From Candidatus Hodarchaeota archaeon (GTDB taxonomy: Archaea; Asgardarchaeota; Heimdallarchaeia; Hodarchaeales; Hodarchaeaceae), in contig JAUUVJ010000104.1 of assembly GCA_030589605.1 (NCBI GenBank), positions 1 to 10,760 on the forward strand: 10,760 bases of DNA, written 5' to 3'. Made by a program: the position numbers and the translations under genes. A model generated the notes under the pieces. That model worked only from the letters and a program-made list of their open reading frames with translations. It made no database searches and was not told the origin of the DNA. Below, piece by piece: positions 1-6,465 of this stretch; the stretch's first letter is position 1; each line of letters begins with the position of its first letter.

Positions 1-320
1 CCTGCTATACCTCGGAAATCGGTTATCCATCGGTTAAGATCATCGAATGATTCACGCCTTGTAACATCATAAACAGCAATACACCCTGCAGCGCCCTGAA
101 AGTAGGTATTTCGTAGTTTTCCAAACTGTTCTTGACCTGCAGTGTCCATCAGCACAATTCGAACTTTGAAATTGTTTTGCTTGTAATCAATATTCAACCT
201 TTTGACCGTGATGTCAACTCCAAGAGTCGGTAAATAATCGGAAGAAAATTGATTTTCAGCGTACCGTCTTATTAGAGAAGTTTTTCCGACACGATAAGAA
301 CCTACAGAATTAAATTTCAT
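1..320 (-). CDS. Ras/Rab-like small GTPase, 3' end cut by window edge
   Basis: The 106 visible residues are the N-terminal half of a Ras-superfamily GTPase, a GTP-dependent molecular switch. Visible motifs: P-loop G7-SYRV-G12-K13-T14; switch I threonine T32 in PTLGVD; Walker B/G3 DTAGQE at 59-64, where Q63 matches catalytic Gln61 of Ras; and the Rab-like stretch AVYDVTRRESFDDL. G4, G5 and any C-terminal tail lie beyond the edge, so lipid-anchoring cysteines cannot be judged. Oddity: the positions equal to Ras Gly12 and Gly13 are Tyr9 and Arg10. ATG at 318-320 is the first ATG in frame and places the P-loop at the usual distance. The frame stays open up to a stop at 378-380 without another ATG, GTG or TTG. 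No strong Shine-Dalgarno is seen. The family is clear; the partner and the membrane it serves are unknown. Such GTPases are expanded in Asgard archaea. Confidence 0.9.
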   Translation of the reverse strand, partial: MKFNSVGSYRVGKTSLIRRYAENQFSSDYLPTLGVDITVKRLNIDYKQNNFKVRIVLMDTAGQEQFGKLRNTYFQGAAGCIAVYDVTRRESFDDLNRWITDFRGIA

Positions 321-435
321 TACTAATTCATCGCGTATAGTATTCTTCCCATCATTCGATGTAATAACTATTTTAAGTCATAAGGACACAATGAACAATC
401 TATATGATCTTATATCTGATATCTGTCTGAAGATG

Positions 436-452
436 TATTTATATTTTATAAC
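436..452 (-). promoter_or_regulatory. Possible TATA element upstream of the small GTPase gene
   Basis: Read on the minus strand this is TTATAAAATATAAATA, a good match to an archaeal TATA box. It lies in the 220-nt gap between the peptidase stop and the GTPase start. Initiation about 25 nt downstream would give a leader of roughly 90 nt. A second weaker TTAAAATAG sits at about 368-376, closer to the start codon. In AT-rich DNA such matches arise by chance, so this is tentative. Confidence 0.3.
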
Positions 453-540
453 TTTCATGGAGGGGATACTGTCTATTGAATAAAGTAAGACGGAAAATTG
501 CCTTTTCAATTATTAAATTTCCTTAATGGTTCATGATATT

Positions 541-1758
541 TTATTCTATAAAGATGAATTGTTTCACAGGTGGGACATGAAATTCACACCCATCTTTTGT
601 GACAACAATATTCTCTTCTAATGACACTACTCCATAGTTCTTAGTTTTAACATGTAATTCTAGTGTAAATACATTACCTTCTTCAATTAATCCCTTAGGA
701 GTATCACCATATCTTTCCCATAATGGACCTAGCAGAACCCCTCCGTCATGAGCATGAGTACCCACTTGGTGACCTAATGCATGAGCGAATTCATCGTAAC
801 CTCTTGAAATAACATGATCCCTCGCAATTTTATCTGCAGAATAACCTGTCAATCCAGGTTTAATAAATTCTGATGCTTTTATAATTGCATCCCTAACAGT
901 TTCAAAAGCATGAATTAATTCCTCTGGTAATTCCTCTTGTTTTCCAAAAAACCACATTCTTTGAAGATCTGAACAATAACCCTCTAGTTTCACTCCAAAA
1001 TCATTGTGTAGAGTATGTCCTTTTTTAGTGAAACTTGTTTCTAGTGGTCCAACATGGCCCACTTCTTTGTCTGGCCCTGCATCTATTGAGGGACAAGAAT
1101 CTCTTTGCCATGCCTCAATAACTCCATATTTCTCCATTTCATCGTAATAAAGTTGTTGGATTTCAGTTTCGGACATATCAATCTTTAATTTACTAGAAAC
1201 ACTATTATTGATCTTTTCTGTTATTTTGCAAGCATTCGTTATTAAATCCACTTCAGTTGTTGTTTTTCTACCTCTGATGGCCCTGATTAATGTAGCAGCA
1301 GAGATAAATCGATCTGAATATTCAGGTAGAATTTTAGATATCTTAAGGAACATACCATGAGATAAACCATCAGCAACAACATCATCCTCGGAAAAATTGA
1401 GAGCAATGTTTTTTGGATTATATTTCTTGATGGTTTGCCTTAGTGGGTCTGTTATTCCTTCTTTATATGAAATAACAACATCCCAAATTTCTTTTCGCTT
1501 TTCTGCAGGTTCATCAAAGTTACCAACCAAACAGACCATTTTAAACTGATTATTCACATTGAAAAATAAAAAAGCTGATTCCCATACAATATCTCCTCCA
1601 ACAACGTGATCCATCACAGGATCTGGGTTTGCAGCTGTCTCTCGTGCAAAAACTAACCAGCACTCGATATCATTTTCAGTCATAATTTGGGGTAGTTGAT
1701 CATGTTTCTCTTTTACGATTTGTAACTGCTTTTTTCTTGTAATTTTTGCTTGACTCAT
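541..1758 (-). CDS. M24B family Xaa-Pro peptidase (prolidase/aminopeptidase P-like)
   Basis: A 405-residue cytosolic metallopeptidase predicted to cleave next to proline. An N-terminal creatinase-like domain (about 15-160) precedes the pita-bread catalytic domain (about 165-405). All five metal ligands of the M24 fold can be placed: D253 (HNDFG), D264 (YCSDLQR), H330 (GHQVG), E367 (TLELHV) and E381 (SLEEN). H235 and H337 match substrate-handling histidines H243 and H361 of E. coli aminopeptidase P, so the enzyme looks active and of the prolidase/AMPP type rather than methionine aminopeptidase. The ATG start follows a good Shine-Dalgarno, GAGGA, 7 nt away. It lies 45 nt downstream of the alkyltransferase gene on the same strand, which fits co-transcription. 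M24B members also include creatinases and other lyases or hydrolases, so the substrate is inferred. Confidence 0.88.
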   Translation of the reverse strand: MSQAKITRKKQLQIVKEKHDQLPQIMTENDIECWLVFARETAANPDPVMDHVVGGDIVWESAFLFFNVNNQFKMVCLVGNFDEPAEKRKEIWDVVISYKEGITDPLRQTIKKYNPKNIALNFSEDDVVADGLSHGMFLKISKILPEYSDRFISAATLIRAIRGRKTTTEVDLITNACKITEKINNSVSSKLKIDMSETEIQQLYYDEMEKYGVIEAWQRDSCPSIDAGPDKEVGHVGPLETSFTKKGHTLHNDFGVKLEGYCSDLQRMWFFGKQEELPEELIHAFETVRDAIIKASEFIKPGLTGYSADKIARDHVISRGYDEFAHALGHQVGTHAHDGGVLLGPLWERYGDTPKGLIEEGNVFTLELHVKTKNYGVVSLEENIVVTKDGCEFHVPPVKQFIFIE

Positions 1759-1803
1759 TCAATGTTCCTCATATCAACTTTGTTTAATTATTTTATTTCT
1801 TTT

Positions 1804-2385
1804 TTAAATTGGAGTTTGAATTATTTTTCTTCGTGAAAACAATCTAGCTACATCAACACCCTCTCTTTCCAATAATAGTCTTTTTACTTCTGAGGATTCA
1901 GGGGAGCTACCATATCGGCCGAGGCTATTTGCTCTAGTAACACGGTGACACGGAAAAATTAAAGGAAAACGATTTTTTGCCATGCAAGTACCAACAAACC
2001 TAGCAGCTCGAGGAAACCCTGCTTTTTCAGCTAATTTACCGTATGAAAGGACTTCGCCATAAGGAATCATACTGGACGTTTTTAATACATGAACTTGCTT
2101 TGGGGAATATCCAGAGAAATCTAATGGTAAATTTTGATCTATATAATTATTTACGCCCTTCCACCTCCTCCATATCAATTTTGAAAATAAATTTCGCAAT
2201 TCATCTGTTTTTGGGTCATGAGAAGATTCAGTAATCTCTGCTTCTATGCCATAATCGTTGATACTTCTTTGCAAATTCTCAAGTGATGAATGAGGTATTG
2301 TGCATGCGTACAATCCTGCGTTAGAAAAACAAAGGCCTAGATAATGATTGTTGATCTTATTTATTGTCCAATCTAACTGGCTCAT
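1804..2385 (-). CDS. ogt: O6-alkylguanine-DNA alkyltransferase (Ogt/MGMT)
   Basis: A 193-residue suicidal DNA repair protein that moves the alkyl group from O6-alkylguanine to its own cysteine. The active-site motif PCHRV is present with C146. The helix-turn-helix stretch PYGEVLSYGKLAEKAG precedes AARFVG, whose R129 corresponds to the arginine finger that holds the flipped base. A LLLEREG helix follows near the C-terminus. About 90 N-terminal residues form a less conserved domain. Start: the frame could run from a TTG at 2434-2436, adding 17 mostly hydrophobic residues unlike the family. ATG at 2383-2385 (MSQLDWTINK) gives the usual length and is preferred, although no Shine-Dalgarno precedes it. 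It lies between the HMG-CoA synthase and M24 peptidase genes on the same strand; no functional link among the three is evident. Confidence 0.92.
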   Translation of the reverse strand: MSQLDWTINKINNHYLGLCFSNAGLYACTIPHSSLENLQRSINDYGIEAEITESSHDPKTDELRNLFSKLIWRRWKGVNNYIDQNLPLDFSGYSPKQVHVLKTSSMIPYGEVLSYGKLAEKAGFPRAARFVGTCMAKNRFPLIFPCHRVTRANSLGRYGSSPESSEVKRLLLEREGVDVARLFSRRKIIQTPI

Positions 2386-2522
2386 AACATATGAAAAAAA
2401 TAGAACATATATCAAATATTTTTCGTTTAAGGCCAATTTTTCAGAGTGAATTAGGAACTATCCAGTAAGAGAATGATGATTCTCATAATGCAAAATCATA
2501 CTTACTTTAGATTATTGAGAAT

Positions 2523-2534
2523 AAAAAAGGGGTA
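2523..2534 (-). terminator. Possible oligo-T terminator after HMG-CoA synthase
   Basis: On the minus strand, 30-45 nt after the HMG-CoA synthase stop, the sequence reads CCCCTTTTTTATTCTC. Archaeal RNA polymerase commonly ends at such T-runs without a hairpin. It would separate the synthase transcript from the alkyltransferase/peptidase pair. A 6-bp hairpin (GAGAAT/ATTCTC) lies further downstream at 2469-2484. Support is from sequence only. Confidence 0.35.
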
Positions 2535-2567
2535 AGAGAGTATTCTTTTTATGGATTTTTTTTCAAA

Positions 2568-4244
2568 TTACTTATAATCTCGTCGTAATTGAGTATACAT
2601 CGGCACATACAAAATTGGAACCCAATCTTTAGGAGCAGGTCGCCAACGACCAATAACCGCTTTTACTTCTTCTCCTTCGTTGAAATTACAAATTCTGGGG
2701 TTATAATTGAATCCTCGAATCATTTTTTGATCAAACATTGCCCAGTAAGGACTTTCAGGATGAGAACCTTTAATTTTCTTTCCTGGACTATAGAAGTGAA
2801 CACTTTTAATTTTGGCTCTCTTTGCTACTTTCAATTTTTTAAGTTTGGTTCCACAAATCCGTTTAGCATCACTTTGATCCCTTTGAATACCTCGTAAGCA
2901 ATGATCTACAAGTTTGTCGAATTTCTTTGGAGTAATAAACTTTGGGAAGTTAACTTTTGTCCAACTATCACCGAAGTATACAGCACCACAATCAGGACAT
3001 CCCTCAACCTCATAAAACTCTTTTGATGTAGGTTCTATTTCCAATAACGCGATATGTCTTGCAGCTTGGTCTGGATTATCACGAAACTTGAAATAATCCT
3101 CAACTGAGATTTTCTGTTTATAATCAATCTGTTCTTGGACAGTTGGTACTCCATTATTAGCAATTTCAGATCCATCAGCTAGAAGTTTTATACTAATGAC
3201 ATCAGATCCTGCTCCTGAGCCATACAAGACCGTCATAATCTCATCACCAGATTTTGCAGTCTCCATAGCATTACATAAAGCAGTTGGTACAGTTGCAGAA
3301 TAACCATTAGCGATATCAGGGGCTAAATTGGAAACTTTTACAAGAGGTTTAATTCCAAGCATTTTTCCGTTTCCATCAAATTCTTTCTCTGCTAATTTAA
3401 CACCAAAATGGTTACTAATATCAAGCAAGGCTTCATTTGGAAAGCTTCCGTTGGGAGAATGAATTACCCATGTTTTAGTTGAAAGACATTCAGGAGTGAG
3501 GTCTTCATATCTTTCTAAATGCTTTTTTAATGTAGAAAGGATCATTCCTCGGAAAGCTAATGATGTACCTTGACCCTCATGTTCAGGGAATGCTTGACCC
3601 TCTTTTCGAATAAAATCTGAAAAATCATAATTGATAGATGTTCTACCCTTTATTGCTGCAATCCCTTTTTCTTTTCCAAGAATAATTGTAGTTGAGTAAA
3701 AAGAAGCTGAAAACTCGAGATCGTCTCCAGGAGCACCTTGACTTGCGTCTGTTGCAGTTACTGCAACATAACGACATCTGTCAGAATCAATTAACGCAGC
3801 TCCAATATCAAGAAATTCACCGAAAGGTTTGCATGCGAATTCTCCACGAACACCAAATTTAAGGTCTGTTAAACCAGCTTTTCCAGCGATAGCTGTACTC
3901 GATTTAACCGCATAAGGATAGGATTCGGAAACAACAAATAATGCATCAATTTGATGAGCATCAATACCTGCTCGTCGAATTGCATAATTTAAAGACCGAA
4001 TTCCGGCAGTCAATGAATCTTCATTTGGTCCTGGTACAACCTTTTCCCGAAGCATTAACCGTTGGTTATAAACCCATCTAACCGAACTTAATGTTTTACC
4101 CCTAAACCTATTGACTGTTTGTTTTAAAGCTCTCAGTGCTGCTTTATAATTCACCTGAGACATGTTATGATAACTAGTTACAAGTTCTTCCACTTCTAGT
4201 CTGTTTTGTGGGATAAATGAAGCGATAGATTTAATATCCGCCAT
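2568..4244 (-). CDS. Hydroxymethylglutaryl-CoA synthase, archaeal type, with ~165-residue Zn-ribbon/OB-like C-terminal extension
   Basis: A 558-residue protein. Residues 1 to about 390 match archaeal HMG-CoA synthase, which condenses acetyl-CoA with acetoacetyl-CoA in the mevalonate route to isoprenoid lipids. Catalytic residues are present: E107 (SESYPYAV), nucleophile C138 (EFACK) and H262 (IHSPNGSFP). QGAPGDDLE, NGYSA and GSGAGSD are also family signatures. Typical archaeal enzymes are about 350 residues. Here there is a basic insertion of roughly 20 residues before VVPGPNEDS, and an extra C-terminal part from about 393. That part has a CPDC pair (C416, C419), two further cysteines (C449, C464) and a beta-rich stretch (about 476-552), resembling a Zn-ribbon plus OB fold as in DUF35 proteins. 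Start: the frame extends 9 nt to a TTG, but ATG at 4242-4244 (MADIKSIAS) suits the family. No thiolase gene is adjacent in this window. Confidence 0.88.
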   Translation of the reverse strand: MADIKSIASFIPQNRLEVEELVTSYHNMSQVNYKAALRALKQTVNRFRGKTLSSVRWVYNQRLMLREKVVPGPNEDSLTAGIRSLNYAIRRAGIDAHQIDALFVVSESYPYAVKSSTAIAGKAGLTDLKFGVRGEFACKPFGEFLDIGAALIDSDRCRYVAVTATDASQGAPGDDLEFSASFYSTTIILGKEKGIAAIKGRTSINYDFSDFIRKEGQAFPEHEGQGTSLAFRGMILSTLKKHLERYEDLTPECLSTKTWVIHSPNGSFPNEALLDISNHFGVKLAEKEFDGNGKMLGIKPLVKVSNLAPDIANGYSATVPTALCNAMETAKSGDEIMTVLYGSGAGSDVISIKLLADGSEIANNGVPTVQEQIDYKQKISVEDYFKFRDNPDQAARHIALLEIEPTSKEFYEVEGCPDCGAVYFGDSWTKVNFPKFITPKKFDKLVDHCLRGIQRDQSDAKRICGTKLKKLKVAKRAKIKSVHFYSPGKKIKGSHPESPYWAMFDQKMIRGFNYNPRICNFNEGEEVKAVIGRWRPAPKDWVPILYVPMYTQLRRDYK

Positions 4245-4314
4245 AATTTTCAACTTTATCTTTTTTATTTAGATATTTGAAGGTATGAAATTCGTTCCGT
4301 ACTGAATCCAAACA

Positions 4315-4348
4315 AAAGGAAACCTTTCGTCTTTTCTAAATAAAGGTT
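4315..4348. repeat. Inverted repeat AACCTTT/AAAGGTT
   Basis: AACCTTT (4321-4327) and AAAGGTT (4342-4348) form a perfect 7-bp stem around a 14-nt loop. An alternative stem AAAGG-AAA-CCTTT occupies 4315-4327. The two are mutually exclusive, as in a switching leader, but this may be chance in AT-rich DNA. It lies about 75-105 nt upstream of the HMG-CoA synthase start. Confidence 0.4.
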
Positions 4349-4364
4349 GCTAGTAAGCCCTTCA

Positions 4365-4423
4365 ACCCATATGGCTCATAGGGGTAATTTTTTATTTCAC
4401 CCATATGCTGGACAGGGGTGAAA
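4365..4423. repeat. Two tandem imperfect 21-nt repeats, each an ACCC...GGGT hairpin
   Basis: Units occupy 4365-4385 and 4399-4419, 34 nt start to start. Both begin ACCCATATG and end GGGGT; 16 of 21 positions agree and the differences fall in the middle. Each folds on itself: the first as ACCC/GGGT with an inner TAT/ATA, the second as a perfect 8-bp TTTCACCC/GGGTGAAA stem (4395-4402 with 4416-4423). The block is more GC-rich than its surroundings. It lies 120-180 nt upstream of the HMG-CoA synthase start, so it could be a double operator or part of a long structured leader. No named family is recognised. Confidence 0.65.
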
Positions 4424-4430
4424 GCTAGAA

Positions 4431-4463
4431 ACGAAAGAAAAAGATGATAGAAAAATCTTTCGT
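4431..4463. repeat. Inverted repeat ACGAAAGA/TCTTTCGT
   Basis: A perfect 8-bp inverted repeat with a 17-nt loop (arms 4431-4438 and 4456-4463). The arm CTTTCGTC also occurs at 4324-4331, so a long-range alternative pairing with ACGAAAG is possible. It sits next to the tandem 21-nt repeats and may belong to the same structured element. Confidence 0.45.
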
Positions 4464-4760
4464 CATTGTTCCTCAAACAACTTATTTAAAAATATTCAAT
4501 CTTGATATAGGCAGAGGAAATAAGTCTTTCAACTTTTTCATGCAGATCAACGAAAAAATGTTAATGGACACAATTATTTTAACAGTTAAATGAGATTTTC
4601 TAACGTTGTTAAACCTTTTCTCGAGTTCAAAAACTCATTTATTTTTTTCTTTGAATGAAATCAAATAATCTAGAAGGCAGATAATCAATAGAAAAAGATA
4701 TCATCTGTATATGAATTGTATTATGAAAAGGATGTGTTGTTTTTATAATGAGAGTAATTT

Positions 4761-4783
4761 AAGAAATCCTTAAGGGGTTTCTT
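4761..4783. repeat. Hairpin AAGAAATCC/GGGTTTCTT
   Basis: A 9-bp stem with one T-G wobble and a 5-nt loop. Short GAGA and TCTC stretches flank it (about 4750-4753 and 4785-4788) and could extend it past a bulge. No gene ends nearby, so a terminator role has no obvious client unless an unrecognised RNA lies in this gap. Confidence 0.35.
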
Positions 4784-5223
4784 GTCTCTTTAAATTTTGA
4801 TGTAACCTTGTTCTATTCCTGATTCTTGTTTTTACGCTATTATTACTAAAAATGGTTAATTTCATCTTTAGATTAGAGTTTTATCACGAGTGATTTTTGC
4901 TAGATAAAGATGCAGTAAAGAAATCGAATCATTCCGCTAATTGTTTTATGAACTAGTTGGTATCTGATGAGTATAGGTCGAAAATGCAAATATTTCAACA
5001 AAAATTGGTAAACTTATTTACGAAACTGTTTTTTTCTTCTAGATACAGATTTTAATATAAATAGATCCAATTTCATATATTCAACAAATCTTAATATATA
5101 AAACGCCATCGTTTTCGATTCAAGGTTAGGTTGATTAGTAATATTTTTACCTTTTTTACTCCACTTAAGATGATTATGATATCTTAAAAGCGATTTATAG
5201 AGTAGGATATTTAGATCCACCAT

Positions 5224-5235
5224 AGTTATTTAAAT
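5224..5235 (+). promoter_or_regulatory. Probable TATA box of the 205-aa protein gene
   Basis: TTATTTAAATAA lies 57-68 nt before the ATG at 5292. Initiation about 25 nt downstream would leave a leader of roughly 35 nt that includes the AAGGA ribosome binding site at 5279-5283. Position and sequence both fit an archaeal promoter, but this is not proven. Confidence 0.45.
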
Positions 5236-5291
5236 AAGGATAAGTTAAGTTTTGATATAGATAAGTAATATCATATTGAAGGACAATACTC

Positions 5292-5909
5292 ATGCAATCT
5301 AATACATCTAATATTCAAATTTTTGGCCCTCAACTTCCTGATGCATTGAAACGTCTCGAAAAGCTCTCTCAAGAGATTTCAAACGCACTACCTATTTCAA
5401 GCGGAGAAAATATTTTTGGAAAATACGATTTTGCGTTCTATTGGAACGGAGAACCTAAACCTGACAAAATATTTCAGCTTGTAGAGAGAATTGACGATAC
5501 ATTAACTGGATTACCAACGAAATACTCAATTACAACTGAAGGGTATAAAACAAGAAGAATAACAGCTGAAATTGAAAGAAGAGCTGAAAACACAATTTTC
5601 TCTTTCATCCGTATTCTTGGTCCAAGCATTTCAAAAGCACTTCGAGTAATTGAGCAGGTCGTCGATCAAATTGAAACAACAAATACTTTAGAAACATTGA
5701 AATCCTCGATTTTAGTCGGAGAATGGGATTATGCCTTTGAATGGGACCACTGGCCTTCTTTCGATGAAATTCATGCTGTTCTTAAAACTTTAGATACAAA
5801 AATTGGAGAAACAGGTGCTTTGTATAATATCTGTACAAAAAAGAATATTTATCGAACTAAGAAGTATATCGATGATCATACCAGCGATAATTTGATGGCT
5901 TTCCTCTAA
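5292..5909 (+). CDS. Uncharacterised protein with two tandem copies of one ~80-residue unit
   Basis: A 205-residue, probably soluble protein of no family I recognise. It is an internal duplication: residues 8-89 (IQIFGPQLPDALKRLE... GKYDFAFYWNGEPKPDKI... YKTRR) align with 106-191 (IRILGPSISKALRVIE... GEWDYAFEWDHWPSFDEI... YRTKK). Shared marks in each unit are I-x-I-x-GP followed by an amphipathic helix, then G-(K/E)-(Y/W)-D-(F/Y)-AF-x-W followed by P-x-x-D/F-x-I and a second helix, ending in a basic Y-(K)-(T)-R/K stretch. The alternation suggests two compact alpha/beta units. No signal peptide or membrane segment is seen. The ATG follows AAGGA with an 8-nt spacer. The last 14 codons (YIDDHTSDNLMAFL) recur downstream at 6935-6979, which shows the protein has, or had, a local paralogue. 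It stands alone, 250 nt before mntA. Function unknown. Confidence 0.85.
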   Translation: MQSNTSNIQIFGPQLPDALKRLEKLSQEISNALPISSGENIFGKYDFAFYWNGEPKPDKIFQLVERIDDTLTGLPTKYSITTEGYKTRRITAEIERRAENTIFSFIRILGPSISKALRVIEQVVDQIETTNTLETLKSSILVGEWDYAFEWDHWPSFDEIHAVLKTLDTKIGETGALYNICTKKNIYRTKKYIDDHTSDNLMAFL

Positions 5910-5918
5910 AGGATTAGA
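5865..5918 (+). repeat. 54-nt direct repeat, copy 1 (3' end of the 205-aa gene)
   Basis: Last 14 codons, stop and 9 nt downstream of the 205-aa gene. 45 of 54 bases match copy 2 at 6935-6988 in the same orientation, 1,070 nt away. Three of the five codon differences are synonymous (ATC/ATT, TTG/TTA, TTC/TTT), and the other two are Thr/Ser and Ala/Thr. Confidence 0.85.
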
Positions 5919-5928
5919 ACGGAATTTA

Positions 5929-5935
5929 TTTTTTT
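5929..5935 (+). terminator. Oligo-T terminator after the 205-aa gene
   Basis: A run of seven T residues starts about 20 nt after the stop codon, in an AT-rich setting without a strong hairpin. This is the common form of intrinsic terminator in archaea and would insulate the downstream mntA-hepT pair. Confidence 0.45.
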
Positions 5936-6159
5936 AACCCCCAATTCTTAAAAACAGGTTTAAAAACTTTGTCTGCGTATGAGGAATAGCGATGGGGTTT
6001 GTTTTCAAACAAGTGAATTTCTTACTTACTTGGCATAAACAGACATTTGGCTTAACAGATAAATATTTATAAGTTCGCTCTGTTATTCCTCCCCGAAAGT
6101 AAATTCTACATCTTTCAAGTATTTTCAACCTCATTTTGTTATTACTCTGATGATGAATA

Positions 6160-6465
6160 ATGTACGAAAACTTATCTTTTGTAGAGATCAAAGAGTTTCT
6201 TACACGAAATAAGAAGAATATAGAAAAAAATTTTGGTATCAAATCAATAGGGATTTTTGGTTCTTTTGTTAAAGGAGAAGCAAATGCTTATAGTGATATT
6301 GACATTTTGATAGAATTTCAGAAAGATAAAGAAACTTTTAGGAACTATATGGGTTTAAAATTTTATTTAGAAGAAGAATTAAATCGTAAAGTCGATATCA
6401 TAATTAAGCATTCTATTAAACCTCTTATCAAATCAGAAATTTTAAAGGAGGTTGTATATGCCTAG
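6160..6465 (+). CDS. mntA: Minimal nucleotidyltransferase, MntA-type antitoxin
   Basis: A 101-residue protein of the MNT branch of the polymerase-beta nucleotidyltransferase superfamily. The signature G34-S35 followed by D46-x-D48 (GSFVKGE...YSDIDILIEF) is intact, and D79 (RKVDIII) supplies the third metal-binding acidic residue, so it should be catalytically active. In characterised MntA-HepT systems the enzyme transfers AMP from ATP to a tyrosine of the HEPN toxin and so disarms it. The reading frame overlaps the HEPN gene by 8 nt, the standard arrangement. The ATG is preceded by in-frame TGA codons and has no clear Shine-Dalgarno; a TTTATAAG at about 6065-6072 could be its promoter. The DNA is even more AT-rich than the neighbours, consistent with an acquired cassette. 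Confidence 0.88.
   Translation: MYENLSFVEIKEFLTRNKKNIEKNFGIKSIGIFGSFVKGEANAYSDIDILIEFQKDKETFRNYMGLKFYLEEELNRKVDIIIKHSIKPLIKSEILKEVVYA
6444..6452 (+). promoter_or_regulatory. Shine-Dalgarno AAAGGAGGT that fixes the hepT start
   Basis: A near-perfect ribosome binding site lies inside the end of mntA, 5 nt before the ATG at 6458. It selects that ATG over the TTG at 6452, which overlaps the site itself. It is by far the strongest ribosome binding site in the window; mntA itself has no comparable site. Confidence 0.75.

Larger units (their letters stand above)
4245..5291. other. AT-rich ~1 kb gene-free region
   Basis: No convincing gene, tRNA or known structured RNA is visible here. The segment nearest the HMG-CoA synthase start (about 4315-4463) carries several inverted repeats and two tandem hairpin-like repeats, described separately. 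Further in are a 23-nt hairpin at 4761-4783 and the dyad ATCACGAGTGAT at 4883-4894. A 69-codon minus-strand open frame at 5014-5223 is lysine-rich and low in complexity, with no ribosome binding site, and was not accepted. The gap separates minus-strand genes on the left from plus-strand genes on the right, so it should hold both divergent promoters, but that needs nowhere near 1 kb. Confidence 0.6.

Noticed and set aside
321..377. N-terminal extension of the GTPase into the open frame upstream
   Set aside because: No ATG, GTG or TTG codon occurs there in frame, and the P-loop already sits at the usual distance from the ATG at 320.
2043..2234. 63-codon plus-strand frame
   Set aside because: Lies antisense inside the well-supported alkyltransferase gene.
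2386..2436. Longer alkyltransferase starting at TTG
   Set aside because: Adds 17 hydrophobic residues (LIYVLFF) not found in the family; the ATG at 2385 gives the normal N-terminus.
2589..2897. 102-codon plus-strand frame
   Set aside because: Antisense to the C-terminal extension of HMG-CoA synthase, whose own frame runs intact with OB-like character.
4245..4253. HMG-CoA synthase starting at TTG three codons upstream
   Set aside because: ATG at 4242-4244 gives an N-terminus suited to the family, and no ribosome binding site favours the TTG.
4883..4894. Dyad ATCACGAGTGAT as an operator
   Set aside because: Only a 5-bp arm with a 2-nt centre, a single copy, and far from any gene start; too weak to annotate as a site.
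5014..5223. 69-codon minus-strand open frame
   Set aside because: Lysine/asparagine-rich low-complexity product, no ribosome binding site, no recognisable motif, and the expected length for a chance frame in AT-rich DNA.
5934..6242. 102-codon minus-strand frame
   Set aside because: Overlaps the start of mntA on the opposite strand, has no family features, and begins inside mntA's catalytic region.
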